Assembly (NCBI GenBank): GCA_040216555.1
Contig: JAVJOW010000029.1
Span: forward strand, 1-64,000
Direction of reading: 5' to 3'
Origin: Arenibacter sp040216555
Lineage (GTDB): Bacteria; Bacteroidota; Bacteroidia; Flavobacteriales; Flavobacteriaceae
DNA length: 64,000 bases
Below the pieces are notes generated by a model, which was given only the letters and a program-made list of their open reading frames with translations, made no database searches and was not told where the DNA came from. The position numbers were made by a program, and so were the translations under genes. Of this stretch, positions 18,761 through 27,142 are shown piece by piece (position 1 is the stretch's first letter; every line of letters starts with the position of its first letter).

Positions 18761-18803
18761 GCTAGTGCGAGCCTGTCTTAGTTGGCCGACAGGTATCACG
18801 CTT
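18761..18803 (+). repeat. REP-like hairpin, family B
   Basis: GCTAGTGCGAGCCTGTC, loop with GGCC, then CCGACAGGTATCACGCTT. Same consensus as 15898-15941. It lies 19 bp after the TraB/GumN stop and might act as a transcript-end stabiliser. Confidence 0.6.
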
Positions 18804-18855
18804 GTCTGACGGCGAGGCAGCCTCGTACTTTCTTTCATTTACACCATAACCTGCT

Positions 18856-19671
18856 ATGAAATATAAACTCAACCTGTTCTTTGGCATCATCTTTCTCCTT
18901 GGAAGTTGTACCAACAAAAAAGGTATTGACTTTAGCTGCGCTCCTGAACCCATGCCAAAGTATGATTATAGAGCAAGCATAAGTGGAGAAATGACACCTC
19001 AAATGGATTCTGTTCTAAGGATAGAAAAAAGAAGGGAAATCTTTCTACCCTGTAGAATTTACGTTTTTGATGCAGCATTCTATAGCGCATCCAATGAATT
19101 GATATCCCAAGAGCGTATTTTATTAATGGCAACAGGGAAGAGATGGGAACATCATCCTGAAAAACAGGACGAGATTCTGGTAAAATATGAATTTGACAAG
19201 GAGTTTATTGATAGTATTAATTTATATCAACTCAACAAGAGCGCTGTTTACAATAAATGGAGCCGAACTGTAAGTACAGGAATAAGAGAGAATGTAGAAG
19301 AAATATGGATGCATCCATTCAGGTCTAACCAATATAACTTCACAGAGGTAGCTCCATTTCCACAAATTAAATTTCCTTTGAGTGTAGGAAAAAAATGGAA
19401 CGACAATGATATAAAACTGCAGGAAGGTTGGGGAGATTGGTCCCATATGAAAGTAAGAAGTACCTTCGAGGTACTATCCATAGAAACTATACAAACCAAC
19501 TACGGAGAACTGGAAAATTGTTGGAAAGTTAAGGGCGTATCAAACTTTGACCTTGGCCGTTCTGAAGTGACCTTTTGGTTTCATGAAAAATATGGGTTTG
19601 TAAAATTGAACTATGTGAATTATGGAAATCAAAAACTACATATTGAGTTAGCAGAAATAAAAGAAAACTAG
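18856..19671 (+). CDS. Lipoprotein of unknown function
   Basis: 271 residues with a clear lipoprotein signal (NLFFGIIFLLGSC, Cys near residue 16). The remainder is beta-rich with several Trp and Tyr clusters (WMHPFRSNQYNF, KWNDNDIKLQEGWGDWSHM, GELENCWKVKG, FWFHEKYGFVKLNY). The last third resembles the generic pattern 'conversion of measured signal to lipid-anchored beta-sandwich' seen in several uncharacterised Bacteroidota lipoproteins, but no named family is recognised. The gene stands alone between a REP-like hairpin and a convergent haem-binding gene. Confidence 0.75.
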   Translation: MKYKLNLFFGIIFLLGSCTNKKGIDFSCAPEPMPKYDYRASISGEMTPQMDSVLRIEKRREIFLPCRIYVFDAAFYSASNELISQERILLMATGKRWEHHPEKQDEILVKYEFDKEFIDSINLYQLNKSAVYNKWSRTVSTGIRENVEEIWMHPFRSNQYNFTEVAPFPQIKFPLSVGKKWNDNDIKLQEGWGDWSHMKVRSTFEVLSIETIQTNYGELENCWKVKGVSNFDLGRSEVTFWFHEKYGFVKLNYVNYGNQKLHIELAEIKEN

Positions 19672-19738
19672 CATTTTAAAAAGTCCTTAGCTTTTAACAT
19701 ACAAATGGTGAACCTTTTAAAAAACAGGGCAAGTTCAA

Positions 19739-20227
19739 TTAATTCTGGGTTGATTCAGTTTTTTGCTCCACTTTTTGCTGCATTTCTTTTGCCCAGTCGG
19801 CAAGGTGTTGGTATTGTTTGTCTGTTAGTTTAGCTTCGTCATGCAGCCACAAGTAGGATTTAAGCGGCATGGTCTGCTCTTTCATGACCTTGTAAAGGTT
19901 TTCGAATTTCTTGGCTGCAGTATCTGGAGGATAAGAGGCAAATTCGGAAAAATTCAAAGCCTGTTTGGCATTCCTAATATGGCCATTCATCCACCAACTT
20001 ATGGGTTGTATATTATAATACCACGGATAATCTTCGGTATAATTGGAATGGCAATTATAACAAGCCACATACAGATCCATTTGGATATTCATGGGCACCT
20101 CATACTTATCGGTGATGTCCACCTCGGTATCGGCGTCCACATAATTTTTTTCAGGATTAAATATAGGAATTTGGAGCAGCAGAAATACAACAACTAACGC
20201 CAGGACAATCTTTAACCTAGGATTCAT
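19739..20227 (-). CDS. Haem-binding domain protein, membrane anchored
   Basis: 162 residues from the ATG at 20227 (an ATG 16 codons upstream would put extra residues before the signal anchor). The N-terminus is one membrane segment (KIVLALVVVFLLLQIPIF). The haem motif CYNCHSNY follows in VACYNCHSNYTEDYPWYY, then IQPISWWMNGHIRNAKQALNFSEF, which is the hallmark of the small Haem_bd family common in Flavobacteriia. The C-terminus is charged and Gln-rich. Probably an envelope monohaem c-type protein; partners unknown. Convergent with the upstream lipoprotein gene. Confidence 0.87.
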   Translation of the reverse strand: MNPRLKIVLALVVVFLLLQIPIFNPEKNYVDADTEVDITDKYEVPMNIQMDLYVACYNCHSNYTEDYPWYYNIQPISWWMNGHIRNAKQALNFSEFASYPPDTAAKKFENLYKVMKEQTMPLKSYLWLHDEAKLTDKQYQHLADWAKEMQQKVEQKTESTQN

Positions 20228-20427
20228 AATTTCTTGTACAAAAAAAGCAATACTTTCAATAATAAAAGACCACAAATACCTCTACACCAGGACTAAACTA
20301 ATGAATTTTTTTAAAACTTTTTTGAAAACAATTCTAGCAATCGCCCCATAATTTCCTTACAATCATACAAATATCTGCCATTTTAATTGTAATTTTAGAT
20401 TAGAACCTTTTTAAAAATCAATCTACT

Positions 20428-20799
20428 ATGAAACATGTAAAAACTCCTTATTTCGGATTATTATTGACGGCTTTTCTTTTTATGTTCTCATCCAACGCTT
20501 TTGCCCAAAGCAGTGAAACTATAAAAGGAGAAGTTTTGGACATGTCTTGTTATGTTACGCAAGAAGCTACGGGACAAGGCCACAAAAAATGCGCCCAAGC
20601 CTGTTTGGATAAAGGATTACCTGCAGGAATTCTCAGCGAGAACGGAATGGTTTATCTTTTGGTGGAAGACCACAACGCCGCCGATGCCTATAAACAAGCC
20701 ATTTCAAACGCTGCTGAAACGGTAGAAGTAACCGGAAAAGTGGTGGAAAAAGATGGCATAAAATCTATTGTCGTAGAAAAGGTTATGGTAAAAGGATAA
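20428..20799 (+). CDS. Small secreted protein of unknown function
   Basis: 123 residues with a signal peptide (LLLTAFLFMFSSNAFAQ). The mature part has GEVLDMSCYVTQEATGQGHKKCAQACLDKGLPAGIL, with three Cys and a His, and ends in a strand-rich TVEVTGKVVEKDGIKSIVVEKV segment, which is like small OB-fold periplasmic proteins. The two-Cys CAQAC spacing could bind metal or haem, or form disulfides; not determined. It ends before a good rho-independent terminator, so it is monocistronic. Confidence 0.8.
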   Translation: MKHVKTPYFGLLLTAFLFMFSSNAFAQSSETIKGEVLDMSCYVTQEATGQGHKKCAQACLDKGLPAGILSENGMVYLLVEDHNAADAYKQAISNAAETVEVTGKVVEKDGIKSIVVEKVMVKG

Positions 20800-20825
20800 T
20801 CCACAATTCTTTTTAAGCTTATTTA

Positions 20826-20855
20826 AAAGCAGTTCTTTGAAGAGCTGCTTTTTTT
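20826..20855 (+). terminator. Rho-independent terminator
   Basis: Stem AAAGCAGTTCTT / AAGAGCTGCTTT with a short TG loop followed by a run of T. It lies 27 bp after the stop of the small secreted protein. Confidence 0.85.
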
Positions 20856-20887
20856 ATGGTCATATTTTTCCATTGTATAATTTTCTT

Positions 20888-20976
20888 GCGTTGGAGCGAG
20901 CGGTGCATTACTGCTGGACAGTCCATACTTCTTTGGACTGTCGTTCACACGTATCTTGCACGAACCGTTGGTTGCA
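20888..20976 (+). repeat. Compound inverted-repeat region
   Basis: Contains GGACAGTCCA-loop-TTGGACTGTC (a 9-10 bp stem), outer GGTGCA/TTGCAC arms, and the palindrome TTGGTTGCAACCAA at the end. Nested stems of this kind without a T-run do not look like a terminator. They resemble recombination-site or REP-type structures. Confidence 0.55.
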
Positions 20977-21069
20977 ACCAAAATAGAAAAACCTAAATAT
21001 TTTCAATGAAATAATATATTTTTAAGAATTGATTTTTAACAAATCTATAATTAAATTAAATTATAAAGC

Positions 21070-21285
21070 ATGGCTTTTTTTAGCAAGAAAACAAGAGAAC
21101 CTCTATCCGTCCAAGTAAAAGGAAAACAATTAAACTGTGGTGTTTGTGGGAATGACCATTTTTTTAATAAACGTATTCAATTGAATACTTCAATATTCAC
21201 TTTCCTCAATATTGATTGGCTGAATAAAAATGCGACTTGCTTTGTATGCAGTAATTGTACCCACATAATATGGTTTGAGAGCTAA
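21070..21285 (+). CDS. Small zinc-ribbon protein
   Basis: 71 residues. Two CxxC pairs (CGVCGNDHFF and CFVCSNCTHI) about 35 residues apart form a zinc ribbon; the middle carries hydrophobic TSIFTFLNIDWLNKNA. This matches a small family often labelled DNA-binding in the Bacteroidota, with no verified function. It is flanked by hairpin DNA on both sides. Confidence 0.75.
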   Translation: MAFFSKKTREPLSVQVKGKQLNCGVCGNDHFFNKRIQLNTSIFTFLNIDWLNKNATCFVCSNCTHIIWFES

Positions 21286-21294
21286 TAAGTCCTC

Positions 21295-21336
21295 CGCTAG
21301 TGCGAGCCTGCCTATCGGTAGACAGGTGTCAGCTGA
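21295..21336 (+). repeat. REP-like hairpin, family B
   Basis: CGCTAGTGCGAGCCTGCC followed by TATCGGTAGACAGGTGTC. It is the reverse complement-matching counterpart of the cores at 23851-23877 and 24042-24068. Confidence 0.6.
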
Positions 21337-21506
21337 GGGGGTTACCATTTCAATTTATACTAATGCCCAAGCACAATAATACCAGAGTAACAAAAAAAGA
21401 AAATAGTTCCTCCAATATTGTATATTTTTAGACTTGGACGAAAACAAAAGCTCGCCCTTATTTTTTTAATTTTTCTTAATTTGGATATCGTACTATTCAC
21501 ATTATA

Positions 21507-22310
21507 ATGAAAGCAATAATAAATAACTTCTTCATAATCGGTTTCCTCTTTTTAATAAGTCCCATATATGGGCAAACTAAGCAACAGGAGACACATAAAA
21601 AATATCATTTAATTGCCCATCGCGGCGGAGTTGTAGATAACCGAACGGCAGAAAACAGCTTAGCTTCTTTGAAAAAAGCTTCTCACGAAGGTTATTGGAT
21701 GGTTGAAGTTGATTTGCGTTTAACACGGGACAGTGTATTGATTATCCATCATGATCCAAATTTTAAAAGGTATTATGGTATAAATAAAACGGTATCTGAA
21801 ATGGATTGGGCTGAAGTCAAGGAATTAAAGGGTGACTTGGATAATAAGGTGCTTTCTTTTGAAGAAGCCCTAAAGTTTTGTCAAGAAAGCAATCTTCAAG
21901 TGATGGTCGATAATAAAATTGATGGGTATGACAGCGGTTTATTTGCAAAAGTAGTAGCCCTATTGAAGAAATATGAACGTTTAGAAGATGCCTTGATGAT
22001 CGGAACTGATGAATCTACCCCCTACTTCACTGGGAAAGTAAAATTGAGTTGTACACGTCAACAGCTAGAAGACAATATGTTAAAGCCCGATTTTAACCCT
22101 AGAGACTATTATTTATTTTCTAGAAATATATCCAAAGCAGATGTAGAATGGACCAGAAAGCATGGCATATTGGCGGTTGGAGTAATCAATGCCTGGGCTT
22201 TTAAAGGGGATGATAAGATAAAAGAAGCCCATGAAGAAGTGAAAAGATTGTTGGAAGCCGGTGTAGATTACTATCAAATTGATTCGATTTTTGGTTTCTT
22301 GTTTATGTAA
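21507..22310 (+). CDS. Glycerophosphodiester phosphodiesterase family protein, secreted
   Basis: 267 residues with a signal peptide (FFIIGFLFLISPIYGQ). The GDPD core is present: HRGG (His38, Arg39), the metal-binding EVDLRLTRDSVLIIHHD, and the later KIDGYDSGLF, VGVINAWAFKG and the QIDSIFGF ending that corresponds to the usual D/E-GI-T-D terminal motif. It hydrolyses glycerophosphodiesters to glycerol-3-phosphate and alcohol in the family; here a periplasmic location is inferred. Monocistronic. Confidence 0.87.
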   Translation: MKAIINNFFIIGFLFLISPIYGQTKQQETHKKYHLIAHRGGVVDNRTAENSLASLKKASHEGYWMVEVDLRLTRDSVLIIHHDPNFKRYYGINKTVSEMDWAEVKELKGDLDNKVLSFEEALKFCQESNLQVMVDNKIDGYDSGLFAKVVALLKKYERLEDALMIGTDESTPYFTGKVKLSCTRQQLEDNMLKPDFNPRDYYLFSRNISKADVEWTRKHGILAVGVINAWAFKGDDKIKEAHEEVKRLLEAGVDYYQIDSIFGFLFM

Positions 22311-22398
22311 AAACATCTAAATTAAGGTAGGAACATTGTAAGAAAATCACCGCCCCTCCCCTCCTGACTTATTAGTTAAGTTTTTTTAATAAAACTGC

Positions 22399-23718
22399 TT
22401 ATTTCCCCAACCAGGTATCGAACCAATTAAACGCTTCGGTCTGCATCTGTATATCGAACTTATGCCCACCATCATAGAATTTTCCGCTGTACCTTTCCGG
22501 ATGGCCCGCTTTTGAAAATACGGCAGCGAGAATGTCATCTGCTTTTTTCATTTCGGGCAAAGTGTACAATTCGTCCTGGTTATTGCTCTGCACCATGGTA
22601 GGAAGTGGTACTCGCAATCCTAAAATTTCAGGGAAATCCAGATAATTCGCCAGGCCCGGCGCGTAGGTCATCCAAGTGTGGGTGTAGGACCTGTTCAGTA
22701 AAAAATCTTTCCAAGTGGTCATAAAACCCACACATACGGCACATTTTATCCGAGCATCCATTCCCCCCAAAAAAACAGTCCGGAGTCCACCACCCGAAAG
22801 TCCACCGCAACCTATCCGATCGGGATCCACGTCTGTTCTGGCGCTGAGGATATCCAAAGCAATACGGTCTTCGGCCAATACCATACCGGTGTATGAGGTT
22901 CCTGCGGACAAAAGGGACTTGGCCATAACATGTTCATGGTGCCCTGCCCATTCGTTGTAATATTCAACGTTCCTGACATCTTCGGAGTTTTCATCGGTAT
23001 GCCACTCCTTTTTCAACGGGCCCCATTCAATACCCGCCATATCCTCATAGAACACCCGCCGACTTGCAAAGGAAAAAGCGTCATGTACCAAAACGGCATA
23101 GCCTCTTTTGGCAATCTCATTGGCCCATGCCCTACCCTCATAATCGCTTTTTTGGTGCGCTACCATGAGCGGATGCTGAGCCTCCGAAGTCTTGGTGATT
23201 TTTCTTTTGCCAAAGTATTTTTTCCCGGCATGGTCGTGCAAGGCCAAAATAGCGGGCAACTTCTCCGTGCTATTTTCGGGTTTCATAAAAATAGCTTCCA
23301 CGGGTCTGCCGTAGGGCAATTGCCATGTAAGTTCCTCTATATCGAGTCCATCGTAATTGTATTTCCTTTTAAGGGTAACTACAATGTTTTCTTTTATTAA
23401 GGGCTCTCCTATCTGTTCCTGGGCCTTGGCATGGGCGCTAGGTTTCCAATCTTCAATTTTGGACCAAAGGTCGTTCCGGAACGACAACTTGGGAGGATCC
23501 TGAATTTGTGAAGCCACCCAAGGGCCGTATTGGCCTATAAGGCTTTTCGGGAGTTCTTGATTCATAGGGATAGGTTTTGAGGTTAGTGCCTTGTTTTGGA
23601 ATGCCGCGCTCATGGTGCCGGGCAAGAGTGGCAAGCCCACAGTAGCCAGCACGGTCTTGGATAAAAAGTCCCTTCTGGAATCCTGGATTTGGGCAACGAT
23701 ATTTTTTAATTTTTTCAT
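22399..23718 (-). CDS. Secreted alpha/beta hydrolase (acetyl xylan esterase-like, Abhydrolase_7 type)
   Basis: 439 residues from the ATG at 23718 (an ATG 8 codons upstream is also open). A Tat-like leader (SRRDFLSKTVLATVGLPLLPG) precedes an alpha/beta hydrolase: AILALHDHAGKKYFG, VLVHDAFSFASRR, the nucleophile elbow GCGGLSGGGLRT, and a C-terminal His in GHKFDIQMQTEAF. The oxyanion and His regions match the dienelactone hydrolase/acetyl xylan esterase-type family that deacylates carbohydrates. Substrate unknown. Alone between GDPD (convergent) and the repeat region. Confidence 0.85.
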   Translation of the reverse strand: MKKLKNIVAQIQDSRRDFLSKTVLATVGLPLLPGTMSAAFQNKALTSKPIPMNQELPKSLIGQYGPWVASQIQDPPKLSFRNDLWSKIEDWKPSAHAKAQEQIGEPLIKENIVVTLKRKYNYDGLDIEELTWQLPYGRPVEAIFMKPENSTEKLPAILALHDHAGKKYFGKRKITKTSEAQHPLMVAHQKSDYEGRAWANEIAKRGYAVLVHDAFSFASRRVFYEDMAGIEWGPLKKEWHTDENSEDVRNVEYYNEWAGHHEHVMAKSLLSAGTSYTGMVLAEDRIALDILSARTDVDPDRIGCGGLSGGGLRTVFLGGMDARIKCAVCVGFMTTWKDFLLNRSYTHTWMTYAPGLANYLDFPEILGLRVPLPTMVQSNNQDELYTLPEMKKADDILAAVFSKAGHPERYSGKFYDGGHKFDIQMQTEAFNWFDTWLGK

Positions 23719-23802
23719 GTTCTGGGATAAATAGCGGGACATTTAAAGTTAGTACTTATTTTCTATTATTCGCTACTGTTGGTTTATGGGTGTTGAGGGG
23801 CT
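23719..23802. other. Short upstream region of the hydrolase gene
   Basis: Probably holds the promoter of the minus-strand hydrolase. The rest of the 23719-24284 gap is the duplicated repeat region described separately. Confidence 0.35.
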
Positions 23803-24184
23803 GGACACTTAGAACACTAAAATGAAGTCTCTCCTGATAACCATCGGGATGCGCCTGTCTACCGATAGGCAGGCTCGACCAGAGAACATTACCCTACACA
23901 ACTCATTAACAATTAAAAATTGATTAAACTTAAATAATAGATCATTAATTAAAGCTAGTGTTTTTGTCTCCTCGCGCCGAGTCGAGAAGTATTGGACGCT
24001 TAGAACATTGAAATGAGGTTTCTCCCGATAACCATCGGGATGCGCCTGTCTACCGATAGGCAGGCTCGACCAGAGAACATTACCCTACACAACTCATTAA
24101 CAATTAAAAATTGATAAAACTTAAATAATAGATCATTAATTAAAGCCAATGTTTTTGTCTCCTCGAGCGGAGTCGAGAGGTCTT
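23803..24184 (+). repeat. Tandem duplication, 191 bp unit
   Basis: Two adjacent copies (23803-23993 and 23994-24184) with a constant 191 bp offset and about a dozen differences. Each contains the family B REP-like core in reverse orientation (GCGCCTGTCTACCGATAGG), a near-identical AT-rich stretch including ATTAACAATTAAAAATTG, and a palindromic CTCGA/TCGAG end. No coding capacity. Confidence 0.85.
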
Positions 24185-24187
24185 GAA

Positions 24188-24212
24188 CCTAGATCCCGCC
24201 GAAAAAGGCGGG
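24188..24212 (+). repeat. GC-rich hairpin (ATCCCGCC / GGCGGGAT)
   Basis: Perfect 8 bp stem ATCCCGCC-GAAAAA-GGCGGGAT right after the duplicated block. No T-run follows, so it is not a classical terminator in this direction. Confidence 0.55.
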
Positions 24213-24284
24213 ATTAGTTCAACTTGCAATTTTAAGTGCGTCTTACTGACTTCTCAAAATTGAGTTTCACTTATAAATACAATT

Positions 24285-24629
24285 ATGCCACATTTTATAA
24301 TAGACTGTTCCAAACAAATTATAGAACTGAAGTCACTAGAAGATATCATGCAAAAAGTTTATGATGCTGCAGATTTAACCAGATTATTTCTACCTGAAGA
24401 AATAAAAGTAAGAATTAATCCTTTTCAATATTACAATACAGGAAACACAAAAAAAAATTTCATCCATGTTTTCGCAAATATAATGGAAGGACGAAATGCA
24501 GAACAAAAAGCTAATCTGTCAAAACAAATTATATCAGTACTAAAAGCAATGTTTCCTGAAGTACCGATTATTGCAATAAATATTCGGGATTTTGAAAAAG
24601 CTACGTATTGTAACAAGGAAATGGTTTAA
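24285..24629 (+). CDS. 5-carboxymethyl-2-hydroxymuconate delta-isomerase-like (CHMI, tautomerase superfamily)
   Basis: 114 residues. The sequence starts MPHFIIDCS, and Pro2 is the catalytic amino-terminal proline of the tautomerase superfamily. The length and the later INPFQYYNTGN, FIHVFANIMEGRNAEQKANLS and VPIIAINIRDFEKATYCNK all fit the CHMI (HpaF) family. CHMI acts in homoprotocatechuate breakdown, but no other gene of that pathway is visible here, so the substrate is open. It begins after the repeat region and stands alone. Confidence 0.82.
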   Translation: MPHFIIDCSKQIIELKSLEDIMQKVYDAADLTRLFLPEEIKVRINPFQYYNTGNTKKNFIHVFANIMEGRNAEQKANLSKQIISVLKAMFPEVPIIAINIRDFEKATYCNKEMV

Positions 24630-24946
24630 AACTAATTAAGTAAACTATCTCGGGCCAAGCCTGCCGACAAAGGCAGGCCTGAGAAGCATTGTAAGAACCC
24701 TTATTTTAGAATATCGATTCCAATGAATAACTTAGGTCTGGCAGAAATTTGGGTGTTCATGTATTTAGGATTTTAGCTATAATTTAAAGATGCTCGACTT
24801 ATTGCTTTTTCATGGATGCTATTCTTTTTTATTTCGTAATTTACTTAGCGAAATGTATGGCATATAAATTCAGTATTACTCATACACAAGCTTATTAACA
24901 ACATTGTATGTTGCATATAAATTAATCTATAATAAAACACAGTAAA
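24630..24946. other. 317 bp gap with a short hairpin
   Basis: Around 24655-24683 there is AAGCCTGCC-GACAAA-GGCAGGCCT, a REP-type hairpin that may stabilise the CHMI transcript. The remainder is AT-rich and must hold the promoter of the DUF1080 gene. Nothing else seen. Confidence 0.45.
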
Positions 24947-25951
24947 ATGAAACGGACAATTGTTACAATGATATTGATATTTCTAGCCTTTAACAACTTT
25001 GCTAATAATAAGGCACAACCGATTGTGGCCAACCCTTTTATGGGGATGTGGGGCCTTGAAATTGAAGGCGGGGGTGCAGGCTGGCTCAAAGTACATGAAG
25101 AACAGGGATTTTTGGATGCCGAACTATTGTGGATCGGTGGTAGTGTAGTTCCCGTGGACAACGTTTATCTAGTAGACGAAAATACCTTGGTTGTTACCCG
25201 TACCAATCAGGTTAAAAGAAGTCCCGATCGCAGCCATACCATAACCTATACCTGGGAGTTCTCAAAAGTGGGAGATGCCTTGGTAGGTACCATGACTGGA
25301 CCCAATAGGGAAGGAAATGGGGTATCCATCAAAAAATTTACCGGAAAACGTATGCCGCCAATGCCGGACACACCCGATCTATCCAAACTCAAATTCGACA
25401 AACCGATCAAATTGTTCAATGGTAAAGATTTAAATGGCTGGAAATTAATTAATTCGGACAAGGCCAATGGGTTTAAAGTAGTAGACGGCACTCTGATGAA
25501 CGATCCCGTTCAACCGAAAGATGGAGAACATATTTCCTATGGAAATATTCGAACCTTACAAGAGTTCAATGACTTCAACCTGAAACTGGAGGTCAATGTA
25601 CCAGAAGGTAACAATAGTGGGGTCTACTTACGGGGACTCTATGAAATTCAGATAGTGGATTCCTATGGCAAGGAATTGGATCCCCATAATATGGGTGCCC
25701 TATACAGCCGTATTACACCAAGTGAGGCTGCCGAAAAACCTGCCGGGGAATGGCAGACCTTGGATATTACATTGGTAGACCGTCATGTAACGGTAATCCT
25801 TAACGGTAAAAAAATAATAGATAACCAACCTGTTTGGGGGCCTACTGGGGGAGCTATGTCTGCAGATGTATTGAGTCCAGGACCCATCTACCTGCAAGGA
25901 GATCACGGCAATGTGGCCTACCGGAACATTGTACTTACTCCGATAAAATAA
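24947..25951 (+). CDS. Secreted DUF1080 protein with extra N-terminal domain
   Basis: 334 residues with a signal peptide (TMILIFLAFNNFANNKA). The first about 130 residues of the mature protein form a beta-rich domain (MGMWGLEIEGGGAGWLKV, EPLLWIGGSVV-like WIGGSVVPVDNVYLVDE). Residues about 145-334 form DUF1080: KPIKLFNGKDLNGWKLIN, EFNDFNLKLEVNVPEGNNSGVYLRG, YEIQIVDSYG, PAGEWQTLDITLVDRHV, VAYRNIVLTPIK. The family cleaves 3-keto-glycosides; the N-terminal part resembles a lipocalin-like sensor or binding domain. It is not linked to the 10 kb copy and ends in a bidirectional terminator. Confidence 0.87.
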   Translation: MKRTIVTMILIFLAFNNFANNKAQPIVANPFMGMWGLEIEGGGAGWLKVHEEQGFLDAELLWIGGSVVPVDNVYLVDENTLVVTRTNQVKRSPDRSHTITYTWEFSKVGDALVGTMTGPNREGNGVSIKKFTGKRMPPMPDTPDLSKLKFDKPIKLFNGKDLNGWKLINSDKANGFKVVDGTLMNDPVQPKDGEHISYGNIRTLQEFNDFNLKLEVNVPEGNNSGVYLRGLYEIQIVDSYGKELDPHNMGALYSRITPSEAAEKPAGEWQTLDITLVDRHVTVILNGKKIIDNQPVWGPTGGAMSADVLSPGPIYLQGDHGNVAYRNIVLTPIK

Positions 25952-25973
25952 TCATCCTTTTATAACAACAAAA

Positions 25974-25997
25974 AAGGCCTCCCAATTAGGAGGCCTT
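25974..25997. terminator. Bidirectional rho-independent terminator
   Basis: Perfect 9 bp stem AAGGCCTCC / GGAGGCCTT with a short loop, A-run upstream and T-run downstream. It lies between the convergent genes ending at 25951 (plus) and 26003 (minus), so it can serve both. Confidence 0.88.
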
Positions 25998-26002
25998 AAT
26001 TT

Positions 26003-27142
26003 TTATTTTTCCATTTTCAGGACGGCAAATTTTCCTTTGTTCCAACCGTGGACCAACAAATACAAATGTTTTGATCCGTTGGCAGACTCTATAAAATGCG
26101 GCCAAACCTGATGAATATTGGTCAATACCGGTATATCCAAATCGCCTGGTATAACTGTAGAAACCAACTTTTCGCCTGTATGAACATAGATTGGAGCAGA
26201 TTTCTGTTCGCCGATTGCCTGTAAAGCATTAAGAAAGTAATGATCGGATTTGTAAGATACATTGCAGATGAGACTTCCTTCCGGGATATCATTAAATGTA
26301 TCCACAAACTTTCCTTTCTTGGTAAATTTCACAACCTGGCCTGCTGCTCTATTGGCCACGAGTATGTGATTTTTAAAGGCATATATTCCGTGTGCCGTTT
26401 GAAACTGGCCGGGATTATCTCCCTTTCCTCCCCAAGCTAGTTTACCCCAGCTCCAAACACCATTCTTTTCCTTTATCGTCATCACAAAATCCCCTGCTGA
26501 GTAACCATGGGCCACATATAGAGTACCATTAAGGTAGGTAACATCCGTAACCCCAAAATTACTCTCCTTTGATCCGAAGAACTCATTGGCTTCAGCAAAC
26601 TTAAATTCATTTCCAGTAGGCTTCAAAATTTCACTGACTATTGTTCCATCCAATGTAATAACTAATACTCTTTTCCCCTCTTGTGCCACTGCTAGGTATT
26701 TTTTACCTTTATGAACAAAGAACACAATACCATGGATATTATCCTTTAAACGTTGATCGTTACCGATGGTAGACCATTTAGTTAGATCAGGGCTTATAGC
26801 ACATAGTCCATAGCCGGGTATCCCGGTGTAAACGATGCCGGTTTCAGGATCTTCATTAAATCCACCGTGCATTGCAGGTTCAAATTCATGTGCCTCTTTT
26901 GGAAAGGCTGCTGTTAATTCCTGGTCCCAAGAAAAAATAAATTCTCCTTGACCTGTTAACAGTTTTGCCTGCATGGGATTTTCATCCGAAGCCATAGGGC
27001 TATGAGAGTGATGGTGTGCCATGTCATTATTTTCATGCGCATGGTGCGTATGATCTTGTTGGGTATTTTGCGCCATTAAGGTGCAGGAAAATCCTAAATA
27101 GGATACAATTGAAAATACTTTTAGTGCAGTTCTTTTTTGCAT
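26003..27142 (-). CDS. Secreted His-rich protein, propeller-like, function unknown
   Basis: 379 residues. A signal peptide (KVFSIVSYLGFSCTLMAQ) is followed by a striking His-rich stretch (DHTHHAHENNDMAHHHSHS) of the kind seen in Zn/Cu/Ni binding linkers. The mature body (residues about 60-379) has repeating beta-strand patterns with short turns (GIVFFVHKGKKYLAVAQEG, GTLYVAHGYSAGDF, GIYAFKNHILVANRAAG), suggesting a six- or seven-bladed NHL/propeller-like fold. No catalytic motif is recognised. Likely periplasmic. Convergent with the DUF1080 gene. Confidence 0.75.
   Translation of the reverse strand: MQKRTALKVFSIVSYLGFSCTLMAQNTQQDHTHHAHENNDMAHHHSHSPMASDENPMQAKLLTGQGEFIFSWDQELTAAFPKEAHEFEPAMHGGFNEDPETGIVYTGIPGYGLCAISPDLTKWSTIGNDQRLKDNIHGIVFFVHKGKKYLAVAQEGKRVLVITLDGTIVSEILKPTGNEFKFAEANEFFGSKESNFGVTDVTYLNGTLYVAHGYSAGDFVMTIKEKNGVWSWGKLAWGGKGDNPGQFQTAHGIYAFKNHILVANRAAGQVVKFTKKGKFVDTFNDIPEGSLICNVSYKSDHYFLNALQAIGEQKSAPIYVHTGEKLVSTVIPGDLDIPVLTNIHQVWPHFIESANGSKHLYLLVHGWNKGKFAVLKMEK

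Noticed and set aside
20888..20976. Idea that the nested hairpins are a terminator
   Set aside because: No T-run, and a good terminator precedes it at 20826-20855.
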